Made by a program: the position numbers and the translations under genes. A stretch of 64,000 nt of DNA, from the NCBI GenBank assembly GCA_947172415.1, contig OX359201.1:1054001-1118000 (forward strand), given 5' to 3'. This document shows positions 50,557 through 60,880 of this stretch, piece after piece; within the stretch, counting starts at the first letter, position 1, and the number at the start of each line of letters is the position of its first letter. Origin of the DNA: Chondrosia reniformis (lineage: Eukaryota; Porifera; Demospongiae; Chondrillida; Chondrillidae). Under the pieces are notes generated by a model. That model had not been told where the DNA came from and did no database searches. It worked only from the letters and a program-made list of their open reading frames with translations.

Positions 50557-53397
50557 ATGGCTTCGACTTACTCAGAAACGAAGGCCATTTTTAACTCTCT
50601 AGACCCAGTGCTGAATGGCACCGGGGCAATCAAAAATCCTGGTGAAGTAGATAACTTCGTCAAGTAAGAATGAAGTGTCGCTCGTTAAGTAAACAACCCC
50701 TACGTATATTTCATTCTGTTTTCCATAGGACCATGAAAGATGTTAATCTTCTGGCTGGACGCTGCCTCCTGCTGAACGCACTCAAGGCAACCAAATCTGC
50801 CGCAATTTTACAGAAGTAAGGCATTCTGTTGCCTTCGACTTGTGTAACACCCTTGCACTTTGCACTCTATACGCATACATATATAATCTGCATCAGTTGG
50901 TGTATCCGCAATTTTGTGGTTTTCTACTTTGCGTATCAATGTGCAAATGTTTCATTTTTTTAGTTCAGTACCACTGAATTCAATGAAAACTCTAAACTTC
51001 AGTACATTGATAATAGACAGTTTTGACAGTTCCAGTCTTGTTACAATGGAACTCAAACAACTTATATACTTTGTAAACTACAAGAAGATATTTCACAGAT
51101 TTTATAACTACTAATTGTTTTAATTAATTTTGTAGATTTACAGAGTCAGATGGATGGATCATGTTAAATTCGTGGCTAATTGAATATAAGAAGATTCAGG
51201 GAGGCAACCCTGCCATTCTGATTGAACTGCTGGAAGTACTTCATAAATTGCCAGTGACAATCATAACACTAAAAAACGTAAGTCTAATCAATATGCCTGT
51301 CTCCAAGTCTGAGGTACCTAGTTTGCTTTATTTTATGTGGGTGACTGTTTGATCTCAAAAAGAATGAGTGCAGTCCAGTACTCTTGTAGTGTGTACATTT
51401 CCTGTATTGACTAACAACGTGGATAATTGTAAATGTATAGCATAATCACATACTACATAATGTACAGTGCTCCATACACCTAGATAGGGCTCCACACACC
51501 TAGATAGGGCTCCACACCTAGATAGGGCTCCATGCCTAGATAGGGCTCCATGCCTAGATAGGGCTCCACACACTTAGATAGGGCTCCACACACTTAGATA
51601 GGGCTCCACACACTTAGATAGGGCTCCACACACTTAGATAGGGCTCCACACCTAGATAGGGCTCCACACACTTAGATAACATGCTACATATACTTGCAAG
51701 TAAAGGTCTATGCTAAATCTAGTGAGAGCTTTGGATGAGGATACAAGAGTTTTCTCCTTCCACTTAGGGTTCAATGGGGAAAATGGTCAAACAACTGGCC
51801 AAGCATGATCACCCAGGTGAGTTTAAACAGTGTTTCCTCATGTGTACAGCGTAACCATGTACGTTGAATCTAATTGCTCCAAAATTTATCTTTGAAAGAG
51901 TTCATCTCTCAGTCTCTTGATCATCTAAAGGTCAGTTTCTGATTGCAGCCCCGGGGCTGGGAAGCCCAACAAGGAAGAGCTGACCAAAAACTGCATTACT
52001 AGATGATCAAAAGAGATAAAAAAGACCAAACCCTTCTAAACTACGTACGTATGTAAATCATTATGAAAAGCTGTTTGCCTAAAGTGATTACAATGGTGTT
52101 ATAAGTAATCATGTTGGGTTTCCTGTTAACTTTGGATTGGTGTAGAGCACTGATTCACTGGGTAAGATGTACCAATATATTGACTGTGAAGTTAAGTAAA
52201 TGTGTGCTTATAAAATAAATATAGCCAAAGTATTTAAAAAAGGCAATATTTAACAAATTACATAGACTGAGCAAGCTAATTTAATTTAGCAATGTTTATT
52301 GTAATCATTTTGCTGTATTAATTAAAAAGGTGGTTTAAAGCTTGCCCTACGTTGGTACGTTATCATTGCTGTTTCAGTCGGTTGTCAGAATGTAGATAAT
52401 TGCACAACACAAAAAGCTAGTCTTCACCATTCAGGGAACCCATAATGATTGATTGTATGAGTCTTATTGTATTTATAGCATGTATTGATGGTGGTGCATT
52501 GTGATGTAGTTCTCATTATTCATTGTTCATTATTATGTATTTACCTACAGAAGTAAAGAGTAGATCTACGGCTTTATTAACAAAATGGATGGCCTTATTT
52601 GGCAAGGGAAAAGGTATGTATTCAGACCTTGTATGGCATTATTATGTCACAAGTAGGCATGGTAACTATATTAATAGTCCTATGTAGTGGAATTACTGAG
52701 ACAGTATTAGTATTGTTACTATGCCTTCATATGACACAATTAATACACTATTAATGCATAAGGATACACAGTTGTTCACTCTTTATGTACTCTTGATAAT
52801 GCCTACCGCCCAATAACTAATATGAAGAACCTGTACTTTAAATATGACAGTATTGAAGGACACCTTTCATGTAAAGCAAATGTCTCTTTAGTTCTTGTGA
52901 ATGTCTGTCTTTAGGACCGCCAGACCAAACTCCCAAAGCTGATATCTCTAAATCTGCTGTCCCTAAAATTAAAAAGAAGAAAGATTCCAAAAAGGAAGAA
53001 GTACTCCCTGTGGAAGCCACGCCTCCACCAGGCCCACTCGTGGCCCTGGGGCAGCCAAGAAAAACAACCAAACGACCGAGAGACATTGATATTGCTTTAG
53101 GTTTTAATCCTAAACGCAAGTCTTCTTCCTCTCCAACAGGTAATATCCATCTTAAGACACTGGAACTCCTCTCTCTTGTAGTGAACATTGCATTTCTTTT
53201 TGTGTTTTATGCTAAATCATTACAACTGGCTGTGTGCATAATTAATATGATAAATATTAGCCAAAGAATGATGTATAAATTCACAGAATAAATAATCTGT
53301 GAATAATGATAAAGATAATTATATTCATAGTATTCACATTGGTGTTGTGTAATGTATGGAAGCATGTATGTAATTGGTGCCCTCTATGTGTGTATGT

Positions 53398-53429
<32 letters not shown>

Positions 53430-56400
53430 AGGAGAGTTTATATGTGTGAATAGTGAAAGCTGCTCTTAAAAGCACCTAAAAATTGGGAGAAATGTCACTT
53501 ATATGTAATATTGAAAGTTCTGTTTAACTGTAACTGTGAGTAGAATACATATACGTACATGCACCTATCTTAGGCTTTCAATGGCAGTGGAGTCCTATCA
53601 TTCCTGTATACCAGACCAGTGGTGTGCTATAAGTATAGCTAATGCTGCAGAATGGAGGTACACTTGTACTTTAAAGTATGACCGACCACAATGATATTCA
53701 TAGTTCTCCCAGTATCCCTACTTCACAGGCAATGCAATAATAGACTGGAGGTATAAACTCCTTTTGAGTCTACCTGACTATGCTATGCATGAAGGGTGGA
53801 ATTCCCAGAATGAGCTGTCTGGCCCAGTGGAGAGAAGTATGAAGCCTATATCCTCATACTAGCTCTATAGGCTTTCCTTAATAATAGATCCAGGAAAACC
53901 ACATTTTTAGGAAAATATTGTTTTTGATTATTTATATCATCATCGTTCAACTTCTGGTGATGATGCAAGCAAACTTTGGTTCCGCCCATTAGCTTCTTGT
54001 GCTCCTCAGGGGACATGAATGGGCAGGGGTAATATCCAGAGTTCAATGATGATGATATCAATGCTCTAAGATCGGCTTTAGATCTTAAAGTTCCCCTATT
54101 TTTGTAGATTATTCATGTAAGTGTTGGTAGCCTGTCAGTGATAGGGTATACATACGTACATATGGTATGATATATACAGTTCCAGATACAATATATCATA
54201 TGATGTATGTAATGTAATGTATGAGCCCATAGAAGATTCAATGTGCAAAAGATTTGGATAAGCATTGAATTAAGTATGCATACGTAGGTATGTACATATA
54301 GTATGATATATACATATACGTATATACATACATATGTTGGTATAGGAAATTGGGTTGTGATGTACAAAAGTACAAAGTGCAGTTTGGGGGTTGTACTATA
54401 GCTATGCGTGTGTGGCTTCTGAAGTGCAACTTTTGTAATCTGATCTGAGGAGACTGAATTCATTTGTAATAATTGTTGTAGCTACTGTAACTTGTGTTTC
54501 AGTACCCTTATTACCGCACTGTATGTATATTGAATGGCACCCTGCAGTAAAACTTTTCAAAAATAGAAATTGAGTGAAAATGAGCACTTTGTACGTATAT
54601 ATGAGAATATAATTATGTCATCAGTAGACCGTAGTCATCACTCATTTCTCCAGAGTAGTGTTATCAGTTGGTGGGTGTGACCAATATTCACCTAATGAAG
54701 CTAGTTTTAGCCTTTCTAATAGGAGTTTATTTAGAGATATTGCAATGATGAGGGAAAGAGGTCATTGCGAAAAATGAGGGGGGGGCAAAGCTTCCTCATT
54801 GTATGTGTATGCGTATAAGGGGATCTCGGGATTCTAGTGCATTCCCAGGTTTATTATCATATTAGCTTCTGATAAGGTACTTTTTATTATTGAGTAATAC
54901 GATATTTATTGTATGTATGTTTCAGATTCCAAGGATGGCGAGATGGGGGAGAGGACAAAGTTCATCTACTGGAGCTAGTGTCTAATTTTCTGTTGTAATT
55001 AATGTGTAAATGCTCCTGTGTATTCCAGTGAGTTGTGTGTGTACAGTCGACTCCTGATATAACGAACACCAAAATCCCAGCATCATTGTTCATTATAAAA
55101 GAAGTTCTTTATAACCAAATGTACTTTATTTGCATATAACTATATACTCATCAGTGCAATATGAATACAGTGATAAATATAGCCGTTTTTGGCTTCACAC
55201 ATACATAATTATAAGTTAACACGTTCGTTATAATAGAAGTTTGTTTGTTCTAAACAGAAGGAATTGAATGGACAGGAAATTGTTTTTGACAATCATTCAT
55301 TATAACCCAAAATTCGTTGTGAGTGGAGTCGACTGTATGTGCCAAGTGTTCCTGTGTATTCCAGTGAGTTGTGTGTATGTGCTAAGTGCTCCTGTGTATT
55401 CCAGTGAGTTGTGAGTATGTGCCAAGTGCTCTTGTGTATTCCAGTGAGTTGTGTGTATGTGCCAAGTGCTCCTGTGTATTCCAGTGAGTTGTGTGTATGT
55501 GCCAAGTGTTCCTGTGTATTCCAGTGAGTTGTGTGTATGTGCCAAGTGTTCCTGTGTATTCCAGTGAGTTGTGTGTATGTGCCAAGTGTTCCTGTGTATT
55601 CCAGTGAGTTGTGTGTATGTGCCAAGTGTTCCTGTGTATTCCAGTGAGTTGTGTGTATGTGCCAAGTGCTCTTGTGTATTCCAGTGAGTTGTGTGTATGT
55701 GCCAAGTGCTCTTGTGTATTCCAGTGAGTTGTGTGTATGTGCCAAGTGCTCCTGTGTATTCCAGTGAGTTGTGAGTATATGCCAAGTGCTCCTGTGTATT
55801 CCAGTGAGTTGTGTGTATGTGCCAAGTGCTCCTGTGTATTCCAGTGAGTTGTGAGTATGTGCCAAGTGCTCCTGTGTATTCCAGTGAGTTGTGTGAGTAT
55901 GTGCCAAGTGCTCTTGTGTATTCCAGTGAGTTGTGTGTATGTGCCAAGTGCTCTTGTGTATTCCAGTGAGTTGTGTGTGAATGTCTATACAAGCTGTACA
56001 AGTGCAGCTCACCTGAAGCCATTGGAGACACCACTGTGAGATTCCCCTTGCATCCACTGAACCTGTGACCAACAGTGTGTAGTGATGATTCACCAGCTTA
56101 CGTATATTATCATATCACTTCATGGTATTGATGTATTTGAAGTGAGCTGATGTTTAAATCCCTCAAACTGTTAGTGTACAGGTATTCAATATGTAATACA
56201 TTTCATGCAAACATGGTCTTGATTGTCCAAACAGTATTTCATAAAGTGCAACTTACAGTGTACATACGTACTCTTGTCATAATTATGTATACATGTACGT
56301 ATGTGCAGATGAGAAATCTCAATCTCCTATGACCTCCCCTGCTGTAAAGAACAAGGGTCCAACAGAGAGCTCCGGCTTCATGAATGCTCTTTCTTCTACT

Positions 56401-58283
56401 GTGCAAGCACAGAAAAGTAAAAAGGTAAAGAAGATCCCCCGAGTGCAGCCCAACGTCAAAGTTGCAAGATCAGCTTCAGTTACTGAGAAAACCATGACAG
56501 AGTAAGCATATTTAATGTAGAAGAAGACGTGGTCCCATTAAGAGAAAATTGGCTCTGCCCTTATACGTATGTAGCTAATAGAATAAGGATTTCTATCACA
56601 GTAACTGCATCGATCTTATCTTTGGAAAGGGTCATCTTTTGACTTTGGGAGCGTCTAGAGACGCAGTTTTTCTGATTCTTCTTTCTGCCAGACATTTCGA
56701 CCCTGGGGGTCTTCTTCAGTGACTGAAAGATGACCCTTTCCAAAGATAACGTATGTAGCTCATTTAAATCCTCAGAAGATGTCGGTAGGAAGGGCGATTC
56801 TGGAGTGTAATGATTTGACTTGAGCACCTTTAGTTTAACTATTCCTTTCCCAAAGTTGTTCAATCATACAATGTCACGAATGTGTGGACATATGGACTCA
56901 TAGACCAATTGATTTAGGCATCTATAATGAAGAGGGGTATACTTAGAGGGGTATGGTTCCCATCGAGTGAGCTTCAGTTCCACCCTTTTGCTCATTGCAC
57001 TCCTCAGGAGACATGAGTGGGTGGGGTAAAACCCAGACTCTCAAAAGATGAGGATATCAAAGCCTTAAGATCAGCATCAGATCTAAAGGTCCCCTAGTGA
57101 AGTCGATTGGCTGATAGTGCCTCTAAGTACTACATATAATATATACATACATGTACTGTCCTTCTCTGTTACAGGCCTATGGAAGATTCAAATTCAACTT
57201 CCAGTTTAGATAACAATAATTCGGTAAGTAGACCAGTAGTTGATTATGTATATGCAAGGATTTAATCTACTGTTTAAGGAATAGTAACTATTTTAGCAGA
57301 AGCAGCCATTCAAGTATCTTATTTTTTAACTGAGGAGGCCTTTAGCCAATGGCTATTGTTTTAGGTACTCAGTGTAATATACAATATCTTCATGCAGATT
57401 AATATCTATTTGCATAAATATGGATGAATTTCTGTTTTCTAAATACCACTACATAATACTGTAGTCTCATACGTACATACAATACCGATGTCTACCTATG
57501 TAATTGTTTACATTTGTAACACAATATTTATTCCTGCACTTTATCTTGACCTGTTTGGTTCAGGTGAGAGAAGAGGACGATGCTGCTACTCCTAAGAAGA
57601 AGAGAGTGTCTTGGGCACCCGATGACTCCCTCACTGAGATTATGTACTACGAACCTGATGAATCAGAAAGAGGTAACAGTATGTGTATACCTAGTATAGA
57701 ATCCTCCCTACCTCAGCTATATGAGAAGTGATGTGTATGATAAGTAACTATAGATTCAGTATGCCACTTCTGTATGGTTAGCCTTACCACATGATCACTG
57801 TCTTGTTTAGTTAACCTTTTCCAGATGTGCCAATCACTCCTGTAAGCACTGCCAACCCCTATTTTGTTTTTAAATGTTTTTATTAAAATATTGTGTCAGC
57901 TATTAAATGCTTACATACTTGCAATGTCTCCAGCCAAGCTGGTCGGTCCGATGGCATTCATGGATGCTGCTCAGAGGGAGAAGCTGCTTGAACGCCAAGC
58001 TATGGAAGCAGCCAAGACCAGAGTCAATGACAGAATGGAAGAAGTTGCTTCTGTAAGCCCCAGATCAGCCAGTCTTCTTCTTGCTTGTGAATCTAGATAC
58101 TTCTATGCTAATCACCTATGAATATAGTTAAGCTAAGGGCTAAGATAGTATATACATAGTTACAGGAAGCTCTGATGTATGTATTTAGTGTTTTAACTAT
58201 GGATATATAAGGTACCAGTTCTTGTGTGCCACCTCTTGGAGATTTGACAACCTCCAGCGCTCAATTTTATTTCACTTTGTGTA

Positions 58284-58347
<64 letters not shown>

Positions 58348-60529
58348 TGTGTGTGTATTATCCTGAGTACCAGCAGTAGAAGTCAGAAAATGACCCCCAG
58401 CTGAAATTGACTTTTCTTGCTATCAAATGTACATATTGCCCTTAGGGAATTTGTGAACAAAGTTTGAACAAAATTAAATGCTTTAAAAATGAGTTATGAT
58501 CAATTAAAATTGCAATATACGCACATTTTTACCAAATAAGTATCAGAAATTTATGACAGCCATATTCTAAACAAGTATCTGCTGCCAATTCGATCTGATT
58601 TCTACTAGCAGGAATTTACTGTGTTAATGAGTTACCAGTCTTTGTCATTGAAGGTATCTTGCTTTTTCTGTTGTTTGCAATTTTAAACGTCATTTTGTAC
58701 ACATGTATGTAGTGGAAGCCCCCAAGTAGAATTGACAATGCTGCAAGTCTAGTGAGCACTGGCTCTCAGAGCACTGAGAAAATCTTACAAGCAGAGAGAG
58801 AACTGAAAGTGTTGGCACAACTTTTCTTCAGTAGAGAAAGGTTTGTAGGAAAGAAAATGCAAAAATCTCTTCAGATTCTACAATATGGCCAATACTAGAT
58901 TCCTTTTCTAACCTCTACTCACTTGCCTCTTCAATTCCCTTCACCTCTCCTTGCCTTTCCTCGCCTCTCCTCACCTCTCCTCTCCTCACCTCTCCTCACC
59001 TCTCCTCTCCTCTCCTCTCCTCTCTCCTCTCCTCACCTATCCTCTCCTCACCTTTCCTCTCTCTCTCCTCTCCTCTTGCCTCATCACCTCTCTTACCTAT
59101 TGACTATGAGTGTCTTCTATATCTGTTTGTTCAGTTTACCTTCAACTCCTGCTGAACCAGACCCAGCATCACATGATCCTGAAAAGGAAGAGAAGGAGCC
59201 GACTCCGATACCACTCTATGCAGTAAGTCACTGCTAATCAACCCAGTGACTCACATCTACTCTTCTCTATATGAGCCACTGACTGCTGAGGCATTTAATT
59301 ATGTGCACCTTCCATTCTGTTCCCTTACATCCATTCTGTAGCCAGGTTCCGAGCCATCACCCTCAATGATGGAGACAGGACCACCCCACGGAGGTATGCT
59401 GCTGCGTCTTACATGTTACCACATGATAATGTTGTCACTGTAAAGTGTACCAATATAGGTTCCAGATAGTATCCAGGTAGTATCCAGGTAGTATCCAAAT
59501 AGTATCCAAATAGTATCCAGGTAGTATCCAGATAGTATCCAGATAGTATCCAGGTAGTATCCAGATAGTATCCAGATAGTATCCAAATAGTATCCAGGTA
59601 GTATCCAGATAATATCCAGATAGTATCCAGATAAAATATAATTAGTGACAGAATTTGCCAATATCTGTGGATAGACAGGCTTGCAACCATGTCCTTCCCT
59701 AATTGGTAGATATTTTGTATTTGTCTACTGTTTACCAGTAAATGCATGTTGTATCAGTAAGTGAAAAAGGCTATATAGTACTTTATCTATTTTATAGATT
59801 AACTATATTCCTGTAAGCAACTTGGTATTTTTACCCTTCACAAATTATCTCAATCTCACACATCCCCACAGGACTAGAAGACATGCACGGCTTTCCCCCG
59901 GGGATGCCCCCTGGTGTGGTACCCCCCATTATACCCCCTGCTGGCCCCGGTATGATGTTCAATGGCCCTCCCTATCGACCCCCACCTCCAGGTGGACCTA
60001 TAATGAGACCACGGATACCTTTAGGAATGGATGGCGGCTTCAGACCGAGGGGGAGGGGGAGGGGGAGAGGTGAGATGAAATATTATAGCATTGTATATAG
60101 TGTACGTATGTCTTCATTTTCTATTATTGAAAGTGGCAGATATAGGGGGAGTGCTCTTGGTATGAGGCACCACCTCACTCTGAATTTGAGTTTGAATTAA
60201 TATTGGCCATATTTCAAAACTCTTGACGAGAAATACTAACCAACCCACCTTGTACCTTGTTTCTCTATCATGCTCCTATATAGCTTAGCGGCCTCCCTTA
60301 CAAATTTCTACTTCCACCCCCCTGATGCTTGTTGTTGTAATTCTTCTTTATCTTTGTGTTGTTCATGAGTGTGAAGTATGTATGCATGCGAATTCTCACT
60401 GCACTTTCTATAGGTCACGACCCTACAGTCTGTTGGCACTTTATAACTCATGGATGTAACCGTGGAGACTCGTGTAGATTTAAGCACATTAGTAAAAGTG
60501 ACTACAATTCAAGAGGTTACGGATTATAA
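50557..60529 (+). CDS. PPP1R10: PP1 nuclear targeting subunit PNUTS (15 exons)
   Basis: Exons: 50557-50663, 50729-50815, 51136-51277, 51768-51816, 52551-52613, 52915-53139, 56309-56501, 57175-57223, 57564-57672, 57934-58052, 58713-58840, 59135-59222, 59342-59393, 59872-60069, 60414-60529. Phases agree; 574 residues. The N-terminal TFIIS-N/LW domain reads SDGWIMLNSWLIEYKKIQGG, ILIELLEVLHKLPVTIITL and STALLTKWMALF. A Lys-rich segment follows. RVSW (319-322) in KKKRVSWAPDD is the RVxF PP1-docking motif, next to MYYEPDESER. A Pro/Gly/Met-rich stretch and RGRGRGRG precede a C-terminal CCCH finger (Cys543-x7-Cys551-x5-Cys557-x3-His561). PNUTS brings PP1 to RNA polymerase II for termination and chromatin control. 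Human PNUTS is longer, mainly in its Gly/Pro region. Confidence 0.94.
51466..51676. repeat. 20-bp minisatellite, about 10 units
   Basis: Unit CTTAGATAGGGCTCCACACA, with shorter 15-bp variants in the middle; PPP1R10 intron 3. Confidence 0.88.
51714..51767 (+). repeat. Family A fragment forming the exon 4 splice acceptor
   Basis: TAAATCTAGTGAGAGCTTTG, GATGAGGATACAAGAGTTTT and CTCCTTC run directly into CACTTAG, the exon 4 acceptor of PPP1R10. The polypyrimidine tract of this intron comes from the repeat. Confidence 0.65.
51890..52030. mobile_element. Divergent family C-like foldback
   Basis: TATCTTTGAAAGAGTTCATC; CTCTTGATCATCTA pairs with TAGATGATCAAAAGAG; AAAAACTGCATTA is shared. The loop lacks the CTGAAGA core and instead has GCAGCCCCGGGGCTG. 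Confidence 0.5.
53765..53880 (-). repeat. Dispersed repeat family A, reverse
   Basis: GAAGGGTGGAATTCCCAGAA, GCTGTCTGGCCCAGTGGAGA and TATCCTCATACTAGCTCTAT; PPP1R10 intron 6. Confidence 0.65.
53930..54112 (+). repeat. Dispersed repeat family B
   Basis: TTGTGCTCCTCAGGGGACAT, ATATCCAGAGTTCAATGATG, GATCGGCTTTAGATCTTAAA; same block order as at 27268 and 56935. Confidence 0.6.
55003..55975. repeat. 40-bp minisatellite interrupted by a MITE
   Basis: Unit CCAGTGAGTTGTGTGTATGT then GCCAAGTGCTCCTGTGTATT. One unit lies left of the MITE (55044-55335); about 16 units follow on the right. PPP1R10 intron 6. Long minus frames (TQLTGIHRSTWHI) are artefacts. Confidence 0.92.
55044..55335. mobile_element. MITE, pogo/Tc1-mariner-like
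   Basis: The left end CAGTCGACTCCTGATATAAC and right end GTGAGTGGAGTCGACTG are inverted repeats. TA duplications lie at 55042-55043 and 55336-55337; 292 bp, no coding capacity. It is inserted inside a unit of the 40-bp repeat. Confidence 0.82.
56580..56755. mobile_element. Family C foldback element, hammerhead-like core on minus strand
   Basis: TATCTTTGGAAAGGGTCATC pairs exactly with GATGACCCTTTCCAAAGATA. The left end is GAATAAGGATTTCTATCA. On the minus strand the loop reads CTGAAGA, GACCC, loop, GGGTC, GAAATGTC, the best match to the hammerhead core in this family. PPP1R10 intron 7. Confidence 0.8.
56935..57100 (+). repeat. Dispersed repeat family B
   Basis: GAGCTTCAGTTCCACCCTTT, GCACTCCTCAGGAGACATGA, GTAAAACCCAGACTCTC, AGATCAGCATCAGATCTAAA. 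Confidence 0.6.
58286..58358. repeat. (GT)n microsatellite
   Basis: About 35 GT dinucleotides with one interruption; PPP1R10 intron 10. Confidence 0.95.
58955..59095. repeat. Pyrimidine-rich tract (CTCTCCTCAC)n
   Basis: Imperfect CCTCTCCTCA repeats in PPP1R10 intron 11, upstream of the exon 12 acceptor. Confidence 0.8.
59455..59637. repeat. 11-bp minisatellite, about 16 units
   Basis: Unit AGTATCCAGAT/AGTATCCAGGT/AGTATCCAAAT; PPP1R10 intron 13. Confidence 0.9.
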
Positions 60530-60880
60530 CAGAACAGAAAATGTGTGACAATTCCAGTTCTCAAACATACACACTGTACATGCATATTTATTTGTTGAGT
60601 CCGAAAGTGAATTATACATCCGGTCTACATTACTAGTTCTAAACACACAAATGCATACAATGCACATCAGATGGTAGTACTCTCTAAGTAGAGATGGCGG
60701 AAAAAAACATGCCTGCCCTATAGCAAGCTATTCAATCTATTGCCTCATAAAATCAACAGTTGCAGCCAAAGCGATATTTGGCTAGTGGTACATGTATTGG
60801 TGAAGATACTGTCATTATATGGTTGTGGTTAAGTTAATCAGTAGGTTGCGAAATCATCGACTCTCGGAACATCATTCGAA
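60530..60880. other. Intergenic, PPP1R10 to HSD17B8
   Basis: Same-strand spacer of 351 bp; it must contain the PPP1R10 3' end and the HSD17B8 promoter. No motif assigned. Confidence 0.4.

Noticed and set aside
55293..56093. 266-codon His/Thr-rich minus frame (TQLTGIHRSTWHI)
   Set aside because: 40-bp minisatellite in an intron; three minus-strand frames are open for the same reason.
57824..57840. Mini-exon (DVPITP) in PPP1R10 between exons 9 and 10
   Set aside because: It has an acceptor and a donor, but its end phase does not fit exon 10, and it overlaps a dispersed repeat.
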